A stretch of DNA of 64,000 nt from Marsupella aquatica (taxonomy: Eukaryota; Marchantiophyta). The notes below the pieces were generated by a model. It saw only the letters and a list, made by a program, of their open reading frames with translations. It had not been told where the DNA came from and ran no database searches. The stretch covers positions 20,708,001 through 20,772,000 of the forward strand of contig OZ316897.1 of NCBI GenBank assembly GCA_973895155.1, given 5' to 3'. Shown in pieces: positions 14,501 through 25,400 of the stretch. The position numbers and the translations under genes are program-made. The number at the start of each line of letters is the position of its first letter. Positions within the stretch are counted from its first letter, which is position 1.

Positions 14501-15727
14501 TTACTTGCTGCCATCCGCCAGGGGTAGACTGAAAGAGCTCGAACGTCGACAGGACGCGAAGAACTGCGACTGATTGGTGATCGATGGAGCACGGGCAAGT
14601 GGCTCCACGGGTAGCCGGTCACAATTACAGACTTCGATCATGAATCCGTTGGGATCGTGGAAGAAAATTTGGTCGACTAGAATCCCTCCTTCTTCGACTT
14701 CCAGGCGCTTGTATTTGATGCCGCTCTCTTGCAGTTTCTTTTCCACCTCGTCGATGTCTTCACACTGCGATTCACCCACAGGCACGTAATGTCAACAATG
14801 GAGGCTAATGGATATCGATGGCGGGAATTTCTCAACTATTATTGAAGACATCACAACAGTAGATGGACACAGCGAAACGATTGTAACGATTGGAGGCATA
14901 TGTTTAATACGATATCCTCGTGGGAGACAACGTTAAACTTTGGATATAATAGTGTTTCTGCCATGCATCGGAGCATCGTCACCACATCATCAGAGAGTTC
15001 GGAAATCATGGTGCCATTTGACTATATTGCGTTGATCGGGAGCGAAGAAATGATCGACGCTGACAAGTCGAAGCTTTTCGCATTGTGGCATAGGCAAGTA
15101 TCATTCCTCTTTCCAAGCTAGAGAAAACCGTCATCAGTTCTGTTCCACGTTATTAACGCAGCAATTCTTGCTCGAAGCTCCGTAAAACATCTTCCACCAT
15201 GAATCAAATGGTAAGGAAAAACCACTCACGTATATTACAGAGTGCAAATTTTAAGTTTTAGAGCAGGTAGGAAATAACTAAATACCTGGAAGGACAAATG
15301 GTCGTCCTGAGGATTGATCTCTTTCTCTTTAGGAGCGTCTCGAACTTGGTCCTCGTCCTGATTGTGCGGCAGTGGTAGCAGATGGACTCCGATGCCATAA
15401 TTGAAAAGCCTACACGCAAACGTGGCAACAAGAATTCATTCAAATCTGTTCTACATTTGAATTCATTAGTTTCAAGTCTTCAACAGAACTCTACGTCTAC
15501 TCTTGAATCGGTAGCAAGTTCTCCGCAAAGAGAATGTTAGACCTTTACCAGTGGCCTTGGCAACCGAGGTCTCCCGGCCTCTTGATCTCAACGAACCCGA
15601 GAACCCCTTCGTAGAACTTCAGACACGCCGCCAAATCGCGGCATTTTCTCGACACATGATTGATGCAAGACAACGGGAGGGCAGTTGGCCTCCGCAGCTT
15701 GGACACATTCGTCTCCCCCACAACCAT
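14501..15727 (-). CDS. glyoxalase-I-like (VOC superfamily) protein, complete, three exons
   Basis: Exons 15727-15549, 15409-15286 and 14764-14501 join in phase through GT-AG introns to give 188 residues. The protein is a single vicinal-oxygen-chelate domain of the plant glyoxalase-I-like type. Family landmarks are LPLSCINHVSRKCRD with His24, LNFYxxVLGF-like LKFYEGVLGF, LFNYGIGVHLL, DDHLSFQCED with His97, FFHDPNGFMIEVCNCD with Glu145, and LPVEPL. These positions match the usual metal ligands or substrate-pocket residues. Members act on methylglyoxal or related small dicarbonyls, or are catalytically unassigned, so the substrate is not settled here. The start at 15727 is the first ATG; an upstream GTG-initiated extension is not credible. 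The C-terminal tail after LARAPS is Ser-rich and poorly conserved. A GC-rich 58-bp tandem array lies 410 bp upstream. Confidence 0.9.
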
Positions 15728-16136
15728 TTCCGCGAACAGCAGTCCCACCACTCAATCTCCGATCACCTCCTATTTCTCTAACAAACAGAATCTCCTCGAT
15801 CGAGCTCTGCAGCGTTGGCTGGACGGATGCATGGACGACAAAACAAGAATTACTCTTCTCAAGCTCGACAATCTTGGTCGTTCTCGCGCTCTAAAATACC
15901 CTTTTCCGCTGCTGCTTCTGCTGCTACGAGGGAGGAGGAGCTTCGAGACAATACTACACAATCATGAACTCCATCGCTGCGCAGCGCTCCGCAACCGACA
16001 GCATTTAGTTGGAGCTGCCAGCAGTCGCGGCACAGGTTTTCCATGTAGCAGCCATCGTACAGACGAGGAATTGCATGCAAATCTGCCAGAGCAGAATTGC
16101 ATGTGGTCTGGGAAAACCGAACCATCCGAAGCAAAC

Positions 16137-16350
16137 CATGTGACTCGTCTCTTCCAGTCCCGCCCCCACCCGAACGGGAACTACCGAAGCAAGCAATGTG
16201 ATTCGTCTCTTCGAGTTCCGCCCCGGCCCGAACGGGAACTACCGAAGCAAGCCATGTGATTCGTCTCTTCGCATTCCGCCCCGGCCCGAACGGGAAGTGC
16301 CGAAGCGAGCCATGTGATTCGTCTCTTCGAGTTCCGCCCCGGCCCGAACC
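16137..16350. repeat. GC-rich tandem array, about 3.7 units of 58 bp
   Basis: Units read CCATGTGATTCGTCTCTTCG, AGTTCCGCCCCGGCCCGAAC and GGGAACTACCGAAGCAAG. Copies 2-4 are nearly identical and copy 1 is diverged. Each unit contains small dyads such as CCCGAACGGG. The array is upstream of the glyoxalase-like gene, 0.4-0.6 kb from its ATG, and is much richer in GC than what follows. Confidence 0.9.
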
Positions 16351-16844
16351 ACTGGACCGGGGCAGGGCCCGCAGGTTAAGGGATGGTTAGGCCAGATTAA
16401 TTTTAAAGGTTTTTCCTTTTCTGCTCTATACTAAGCTCTTTTCGTTTGGTCTTATTAAGCAGTTGTCCCTTGTTTTCCCCCTTATTAGGGAGTCTCAATT
16501 CGCTACTTCTGCAACCATTTCCCATAACCAGAATGCTGAGAGGCGGGTTGCAGAGGGCGAATCTGTGGTTCCCACAAAACATACCTGTCAGTAACTTGGG
16601 CGATCAGTATACCAATGCCCGAATGAAAAATTGTTTCGGGAAAATCTATTGGTGCCATTGAATAATTGAGGATGTTAAGGTGGGTGCATGCTGTGACCTG
16701 TCTCAAATAGAAAACCCCATCAATTTGGGTTTAGGTCAGGGTTGGAAATGGAATTTTCCTGTAGAGGCTGACTGAAAAAAAATGGGGAAACAGCCTCCTT
16801 GAGACGCCCTATTAGGTCTTCTGCCTTTGGGATCATGTCTCCCA

Positions 16845-16942
16845 AATCCAGGTTTGGCAGTTTTGTTCTTTGGCAATGTGTGATATATATGAAGTACCCC
16901 AAACAGCATAACCAAGGATAAGTACACCATGACTCATGCTAA
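16845..16942. repeat. left flanking direct repeat of TIR element A
   Basis: Shares AGGTTTGGCA, GCAATGTGTGATATATAT and CCATGACTCATGCTAA with 18073-18172 at roughly three-quarters identity by eye. The two copies bracket element A in direct orientation. Confidence 0.65.
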
Positions 16943-18065
16943 TTAATCCGTGGACCCCCATGTTAGTTTAGAGACACTTATCTAGAAACTTAAGCCTAGA
17001 TGGACCTCCAAATCTAAAGAAAAAAAAACTCAAAAATGGACAAGTCAATGTTTGAAACTTGAAACAGTTGCCAACTTGGCAACCATAATTAGCATCAATC
17101 GCAAAACCAACTGCAATGTGAACTATTGTTTAATGTGTGGGTAGCTTAATTGCCTACTTCAGCAAAACAGTGCTCGACCGTTTCCTCCAAGTACCGAAGG
17201 GATGCACTCAAGTTGCATCGAAAGTAATCACTTTTCAATTCCTACACGCAGATAGACGAAGAGAGAGAAGTCATCAAATCACTAACTTCGCATAATAGTT
17301 GAAGTCAGACAAAAAGTTTCATGGAAACAAATCTCCAATTGTGAAATTTGGAATCGATCGAAAGCTAGAGAAATTTAGAAACTCGTGACCACTTTAGTAT
17401 TTGATAAAATCTCCCAATGTTACACACTCATTGGAAAGCTAGAGAACATTGGAAACTTATAATCTCCTAAGAACTCAACTAAATTTATCAATGTTAAGTT
17501 CATTAAACAGCTAAAGAAATTCTAAAATTCAGAATCTCCTTAATACTCGATAAAATCTGTCAATTTTAGATTCATTCTCATGGAATGGGTCAACATTTCA
17601 AGGGTTGTACAACAAAGATTTCTATTCACGTTAGAGATTATGAAATCACGGGTAAAATCTATTTTTCAAATCGTGATCAGCTCTCCTTACCAAATCGTCT
17701 CTTCAAGATCTTTCTAACGCCATATTATACGTGAGTTTTCATTATGATTTGACTCAGTAATGTCAAATTAAAAATTGCTACAGGGAAAATTTCATGTTTT
17801 GAATAAAATCAAAATGTAAATAAAACCGTTACTGGGAACAGTTTTACCTCAATCTTTTTGTCTTTTTATTTGCATGTCAATTTTTGTACATTCTTTTTTA
17901 CGACATGGCGTCCCAGTTTTTACAGCAAACTTGCCACAAACACGAATGCAGAAGTTGATTTTATCCAAAAACAAGTCTCTTCCTGTTTGCAGCGTGCCAT
18001 GATGATGTGGCGCATTGTGGAGCCAAGAATTTTGCAAAGGACCCCTAATGGGGGTCCGTAATTAT
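16943..18065. mobile_element. TIR element A, about 1.1 kb, non-autonomous
   Basis: The left end reads TTAATCCGTGGACCCCCAT. The right end is its imperfect inverse, ATGGGGGTCCGTAATTA. The inside is AT-rich and has no transposase-like frame. The last 250 bp, from AACCGTTACTGGGAACAG through CATGGCGTCCCA to the end, are homologous to the same part of element B at 52895-54034. A target-site duplication could not be fixed because TAATTA overlaps the terminus on both sides. Most likely a non-autonomous DNA transposon; the superfamily is unassigned. Confidence 0.6.
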
Positions 18066-18072
18066 ACCCCAG

Positions 18073-18172
18073 TTTCAGGTTTGGCATTTTTATGTTTTTT
18101 TGCAATGTGTGATATATATAGTGCCTAAATACTACACAGCCAAAGATAATTCCACCATGACTTATGCTAAAT
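18073..18172. repeat. right flanking direct repeat of TIR element A
   Basis: Partner of 16845-16942. It carries AGGTTTGGCA, GCAATGTGTGATATATAT and CCATGACTTATGCTAA in the same order and orientation. Confidence 0.65.
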
Positions 18173-19647
18173 GTACCCGTAAATACATTCCAAATAATAA
18201 AATCATGTGGGAGTCAAATGTGTCACATTTTTGTTAGGATTATTCATGAAGGATTCCTTTGTGCTATGACTGGTTTATTGAGGAAATTTGTTCTTTCAGG
18301 GCTGATATTTTCAAAAGTAGTAGCCTTGACTTGCCAAATCCTTGTAGCTCGTAAATTTCCTTCATGAAAAAATCAAATTGGTTTCACAAACTGGCAAATT
18401 CTTTTTTATGGACTGGGTGATTTGCAAACAATGTGTCATGACAAAAATGTGACACATATACTCCGGGTGACTAACAGTCCAGAATGGTCCATGTTTGACC
18501 TGAGGACCCCGATGGACAAACCATGTTTTGACACCCTAAAAAGTAAACACTGATACCATTTGACAAAGGAAAAACATTCCAAACGGTCCATGCAACCACA
18601 ATGTTTGACCTGTTTGACTTCCAACTAAGCAAGCATTTTTTTACGCCCTCAAAGTGAACACTTGTACAAAGAAAAGGTATCAATAATTAACAGTCCAAAC
18701 AATCCATGCAGGTTTTGACAATTCACCCAAATATTTTGTCAAATGTCATACATTATGGGTTTGCTTTACATAATATGGGATTCACTAGATTGCCACTCTT
18801 TTTTTGCATAATAATTACCTTGTCAATAGTTTTCTTTTATTTATCACAACACTACTATTTTTGTTTGTTAAGACATTTAACCCCAATTAGCTCCTTCACA
18901 TCCGATGGCTACATTGCACCCAGTTTGGGGATCAAATGGCCTGGGTCTCCCTCGAGGAGTTGATTGAGGGGCAGGTCAGGTAGTTCCATCCTCACATCCT
19001 ACACATGGCCTTTGTCAAGGGCCAGCCTGTCCCTGCGCATAGCCTTTGCTTCTGTCCAGCCAGGGGTGGTGGTCGAAAGTAACCTTGAGGGAGACTATAG
19101 CTGTCCGATTGCAAGACTGGGTGCAATGATAGTCATTGGATGTGATGGAGTTAAGCCGAATTAATTTTCTCAACCCACAATCAAAAACAAATGACATTAT
19201 GATAAATAGGAAAAATTCTTTGGCAATGTATGTATTATGCCAAAAAAGGACAATCTAATAAATGCAGCTTCCATTGTATTCTCTACAGTTATTCCATTAT
19301 TTTATTATCCACAGTTCCTGGAAAGTTAAGCCCAGCTGAACCAAGGGGTTTGTTTTGCCCATCCTCGAGTACTGTGACATGCATGGTTTCACTTTACACC
19401 CAAAATCCATAGTGTTGGGAGGCTTCACTTTGAAAGAAACCCCGAACAGTTTTTTCAGATGTCTTGATCAACTGTGAAAGCAAACTTGTGCATTTATCTA
19501 AACAACTTTTGTATCTATGTTGCAGCTCAAAAGTTTCTAGCATGTTCATGTCCAATCTCTTACGTGTGAAACCATTTGGTCCATGGCCAATGATTGCAAA
19601 GATGATCAAATATTATAAACTAATAGTCAACTGACACTTTACTTTTG

Positions 19648-19695
19648 TGAAGAATGCCCAAGTGAAGAATGCCCAAGTGAAGAATGCCCTCAGTA
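19648..19695. repeat. short tandem repeat, about 15 bp x3
   Basis: GTGAAGAATGCCCAA occurs three times in direct succession, with the last copy altered to GTGAAGAATGCCCTC. A further GAAGAATGCCCTGAGTA follows about 60 bp downstream. Confidence 0.8.
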
Positions 19696-20113
19696 CTTGG
19701 GCACAAGCACCAACACCACTTTGGGAAAGGATGCTTCACTTTTATGAAGAATGCCCTGAGTATTTTGCATGAGCCACGGCGTACAGGTCACATATGAGTA
19801 AAAAGTGTAAAGAGTATTATCCGAGTAGATTTTGATGTTCTGAGTCAGTCCATCCCAGGTTCAGAAATCCTTGGGGGATTCACAGCAACCCCCTCAGTCC
19901 ATCCAGGCTGAAACATATAAGGAGAACTTGGTTCCCATTGTATCCTCCACAGTTCAGTTTTGATTATATTCTCTAGAGTTCCTGGGAATGTATTATGAGA
20001 ACTTGGTTTCCATGTATCCTTCACAGTTCAGTTTTGACAGATTGATACTTCATCCCAGTTTAGGATTTGACATATTGACATGTCATGTGAGCATCTTGTG
20101 GAACACCAATACA

Positions 20114-20301
20114 TGGGAACTTCCGTTTCTTTATAGAAGCCCGACTACTCTTCCTTCAGACTTACATAAAGGAGAAGAAGGCCTGCCATGGTCAGTTTGC
20201 TAGACACTGGGAACTTCCGTTTCTTTATAGAAGCCCGACTACTCTTCCTTCAGACTTACATAAAGGAGAAGAAGGCCTGCCATGGTCAGTTTGCTAGACA
20301 C
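20114..20301. repeat. perfect 94-bp tandem duplication
   Basis: 20114-20207 and 20208-20301 are identical base for base by eye, each running from TGGGAACTTCCGTTTC to TTTGCTAGACAC. Related but diverged GGGAACT...TTCC segments occur around 19.9-20.6 kb. Perfect identity in otherwise decayed DNA points to a very recent duplication or to an assembly overlap artefact. Confidence 0.9.
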
Positions 20302-22416
20302 TAGTACACGAATCTATGTGGTCATGTTACACCTCCTCCAGAGTGCTGTGCTTCTGGATGAGGTGCTGGAAAACATTTGCTGGGAACTCAGTTTCGTTGT
20401 CTCTGCGGTTCCACAGAAATACTACCATGCAAGTGCCCATTATATTCTCTTCAGTCTCAAAAGCAGTTGCGGGTGATCAGTCAGGTCTCATTCCCCATCG
20501 CTGCAGTGACATGCATACAGGGCAAAACTATGAAGGTTTTGACAGTTCATACAAGCGTCTTGTCAAATATTGTCATTTATGGGAACTTCGGTTTCCATCA
20601 TATTCTCCAAAATTCCTCTCCCTGGAACTCAAGGAATCACAAGCAAATTCCAGCAGGTTTCCAAACCCTACTAGTGAGAGCAAAGCACTTAAATATACCA
20701 AACACGAAAGTTACTCTGGGAATAGGACTCGAAAGTTTTGAATCTCAATAGTGAACCTGAGCATTGGTTGAAGCGCCGTTGTACTTAAGACTACTTGTGA
20801 GAGCAAAGGCACTCGAAATTTTCCAAGCACTTAAGCTGCACTCGGAGGTTTATATAGAGTGCCCCTTTACGGGGGATTGCCTTCTGCCCAGCACTGAATG
20901 GGCTCAAAGGCCTCTGCGAAGACCTCGATTAAACCGGGAACTCTTCCCAAAGCACGTCAGGGACATGGACTTGAGCCAGAATTAACCACAGAACGAATCA
21001 GATGCGGCTACTGGTTCTACCGTTACCATGAGCAACTGTGTTCGACGTGGGCACACAACTCAACAAAGGAACGTGAGGAAAGTCTGCCAAATCCAATCAC
21101 ATGAAGTGTCAATGTTTTTACTCCCGTCGTCTACCTTAACTCACATCTCCCCATGCCCCCATGCGAAAAAATAGCTGAGCATCATCCTGGAGTAAGATTA
21201 GTGTTAGAAATATAGATATGTCCTCATCCCATCATCCACTCTGGCTTCTCCTCACAATTAAGCTGGCAGGCAATTTGAGAAAGATTCTGCATGATTGAGT
21301 TATAATGGTGTCCTGAGGAAAGGGAGACAAAGGAACCTGGGTACCTCTTCATGCAAATAAACAATCACAAACCTATGAATGGACGAGGGAGTTTCCTTTC
21401 ATACAAATATATCACTCACAATGCCCATTCTTGTCCGGAAAGTAATACTGTACGAATATTACATCAGGCCTAGTTAGAAGTACCCTCCCAGCCGTAGACA
21501 ACGTCTTCCTGCAGGTTGGTAAAGGAGTAAATAAGATTTTCTGAAGTGCCCGTCTGCTACCTTACCCTTTCCCCACCTAGCCCAGTCTTAGAATGGCGTG
21601 AGCTTGTACAGCACGCCGAGGAAGAGGACCTTCCAAGCTATAGTGAAAATGCTCACTATTTCTGGACAGAAATGTAGCTCAAGAAATTGCCCAATTCAAT
21701 ACCAAGAAGGAGGACAATGCCATCAAATTGCAGCCTTATAAACAGGTTAAATGCAGGTTCGAAATCAGAACAGATACAATCGCCCAGGAACTACAATAAT
21801 TAATGAAGGGAAAAAACGCATTCCACATCCCAGAACTTCAAAAAATTGCTTCTGTATCCGTAACAAATTATGCACATTCAGGGGCAGCATTACAAAACAC
21901 AATCCTTTCATGTGACACTATCTATTACATTAGAACATATACCATACAGCTACCATAGAGAGTGAAACAAATTTTCAGGTCCTACTCAGTTGGCAATCAT
22001 TTCAAACCATGATGTCTTAGCATAAGCATCTCATGACTAGAACCAGATCCAAGAGATTCTGTGGTGACTTTTATTAAGGTAAAGGGGTAACACCACCTCA
22101 CCTAATCATGAAGGGCTACTTTTACAAAGCTTGAGAATTAAAACAAACTCTATGAACCAATAATTTCACAAACCAGATATTACTGGTTACAAATTGACAA
22201 AAAGTCAATTTTACCAAGTAATGCGGTGGTTCAAATGATCTATGAACCGTCTATATTGTGGACAAATTTCGCCAGGCAGGAAGACTCAAAGTAGACAGAA
22301 CGTAAGCCAAGCACTTGCGCGGTAGCCTGAGAAACTTGACAGCCAATGAGCCTAAGACTTCCAAAACCGGGTCGGCATTGCTGATACAACTCCCTGACGA
22401 GCTACCTTACCAATGG

Positions 22417-25400
22417 TTAAGAGAACCATGGTATTCCCCCCCTTCTTCTTCCTCGTTTGCCATCCAAGGCCTGCGGACAATTGACAAAGAATTTGATATG
22501 TACATTACTTTTAAATCATCTTAGGGACTATATAGCCCCGACAATTCACATGTAATCCTATCTGCCTATCTCACAGTTGCACACAAAAAATAATTCTCTA
22601 TAATTCATATATCCTTAACTTCAATCCTGCCTTGCCTTCAAAAGATGAAGTAATGCACTCTTCCAACAGCTAACTACCAGCTAGCCAGAAACTAACTTCG
22701 ACCTTATAAATCTCAGGTCAATGCTACCAAGGGGAAATTTTTGCTGAACTTAATAAGACATACCGTCTTCTGGAATAGTCTGAAGGTCAGAACTCCCACA
22801 TCACGGGTCCTGGGCAACACGTCGAAAGAAGAGTGTGTTAGTGGTGGTCTGGTGATTGCGAAACTCCAAATACTTGTGTAAGCAAAAGCCCAAAGCCACA
22901 GCCATACCTGCTATCTCGAAATTCTACGTAAAATAGCCGTCTTTCATTGCTTGTGATCACGCATTGTATCAAATGGCCCACCGGTATCTTTATCTGCAAT
23001 TGAAATAGTTTACGTTAGAGCAGATTACTTCCACGCTCATTGACTACTCGATATTTAGAATACGGCAACCAAAAACTAATTTCAACTTCCGTTCATTCAC
23101 AGGGAACAGAGAAAATTACATTCCGAACACAGAAATATTCAGTAAGATGTGCAGTGTCAGATGGATACACAGACGAGCCGCCTACGTGATTGTGAACACA
23201 GAACTGAGATGATGGCTTTCCTATTAATTCAGGACAATAGCGCGTCAAGACTGTTGACAAAATCTTCAAGTTGTCAGGATCCTTGGCCTATCCAAAATAT
23301 GAGAACATGTCTCCTAAACTCTACTCATCCACGTCCTAACTCCTATTTTAAGAGGAAAGGGAACGCATGTCTTACCGAAACATCTGAGGAATACTTTTCG
23401 CTAAGCACCACCCTCTTGGTAGTACTATTGCGTCTGAGTTCAAAACTACTCCGTTTCAAAGTCAGGGTGACAGACTCCCAATTTTCCTCCGGAGGACCCC
23501 CGTCGACCTGCTTCACATCCAAGGGACTAATCACCTAGAGGATATAATGATATATCCTATTATGCCACTGGTGTTTCTACTTACGCAGTTTAGACGGAAC
23601 AATCAGGCGTAAAGCATTGATAAGAGCCCGACAAAACCCATGCATTCCTAGCTTAAAAGCAATGTCTACAATGTCTTATTTGAAATGCGCGTTTTGGCAA
23701 ATACGTAAGTGAATGACTTAATTATCGTATCTAACTGGACCCTGTCCGACAAGGGACATCAGTTGCTTACAATATCGAGTTCAAGAGCCTCCAATAGAGA
23801 GTTGCAGAGGCATTGCAACAGAACACAACCTCATAAGCACCATACATGATTATAGATTTTACTGATGCTACAGACTCCAGACCAATAAGACTCACGACAA
23901 CAACATCAAAAGCAGCCGTACCAGAAACTGTACTTCAAAAGAAACATGGCCTTGGGCGCTGTAGCTGTCGATTTGATCTTGCATCATCGCATCTGCAAGT
24001 ATGACGTAAGTACATCATGTTTAAATTCTGTCCAAGGGAAGTATCTATATAAAAGGACTACAGAAGTTCCTGCCATGACCAACAGGACGAATAAATCACA
24101 ACTGATTTTCAATTCGATGATTCAGGCTTTGACAAAGTCAGATGGAGTAATAATCTACATGCTGTAAGAAAGGATGAGAAGGAATGGACAAGGTGATTCT
24201 TGTGTAATTAAAACAGAAGGTCCTAGAGTGGCACACGAGACGATACTCGACTGAAACATGTTATAAATTACAGATGTTGGCAATCCTCTTCACAAATCAC
24301 TGGAAAGGCGTGCCGGAATGAAGCTCCTCAGAGCTATATTCTAGACCATACATATCAAGAAATAGTGCCAATAATTGTCCATCTTGATTTAACTTTCTTT
24401 CCTTCTGGAGGGCTAAAACTACCCTGGGACAAATGCCAATTTTGAGTACATCACTGATCCATATAGACTTCTACCATTGCAGAAATATCATAGTCCATAA
24501 AAGATATCCGACTTTAGATGTACCCAGTGAAGGCTAAAACGGAGTCTTAGGGGAAGCTAAGAGACGACAGGGAACATACCACAAGTGATCCACCTAGATT
24601 CGTTTGCAAAGACTGTCACCAGCTCTCCCTACAGTGAATCAAAAAAAGGACGAACCAAAATTAGCACATTGATTAGGATCTCGATGAGAATTAAGTAGAA
24701 CCTCAATGATGCTCACGAACCGCGCAGACAAACAAGGGTGGACGAATAAAAGTGAGAAGATGAACGATACTCGAATTCAATAACCTTCAAAAGATATAGA
24801 TCTCCGACTATGTTAGGGACTATTCCGTACCCTTCGGTTTCGTTCGTCCATTGGAACACATTCAATTGCAATCATTGTGTCACAGTCATCTGCCGTGACT
24901 GTGTACTCAGGTTGTGCTGCACCTGTAAAATTCATCACAGAGATCGCCCTCATTACTGGAGTAGTGATTGCAATATGCAGGCTACTGACGAAGTCGTCAT
25001 TAGAGAGTCCTGATGACAGGTCTCATGATTCCCTGTTCCTGCCGGTTCTACAGATACTGGGGGATCCGATGACTGAGTACTACAAATAGTGGCTCATTCA
25101 ACTGCAACAGACCCAAGACCGAGTCAGATAGCGCTCTACCTTCGATGTACATGGTTGTTCCATTTTGATAGTGTCGCACCCACTGATATAAGCAACATCA
25201 GAGAACAGATTGTCAGCAATGCCTACTCGATGTCCACTAAATCTACAACAATACATTCACTCAGAGGTTCTAAAGAAAAAATCTCAACTACTACAATTAT
25301 TACACCGACTACCCAATATTCTCTCCTAGGCTACGCTCTGCACACCTGAATCACCATTTCTTAATAAACATGTGGAGAAACTTGTACACCGACAGGTAAG

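Larger units (their letters stand above)
15728..22416. other. 6.7-kb stretch without a recognised gene
   Basis: Upstream of the glyoxalase gene the first several hundred bases should hold its leader and promoter. The remainder carries the 58-bp array at 16137-16350, a 1.1-kb inverted-repeat element flanked by 100-bp direct repeats (16845-18172), short tandem repeats at 19648-19695, diverged duplications around 19.26-20.1 kb and a perfect 94-bp duplication at 20114-20301. Open frames here are short and unrecognisable. 21.1-22.4 kb shows nothing identifiable and is the 3' flank of the coiled-coil gene. Confidence 0.5.

Noticed and set aside
22764-22908. Apparent frameshift or premature end of the coiled-coil gene after FRDS
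   Set aside because: A 98-bp intron with donor AGCAG|GTATGG and acceptor CCCAG|G restores the family sequence RDVGVLTFRLFQ, followed by one more exon; no frameshift is needed.
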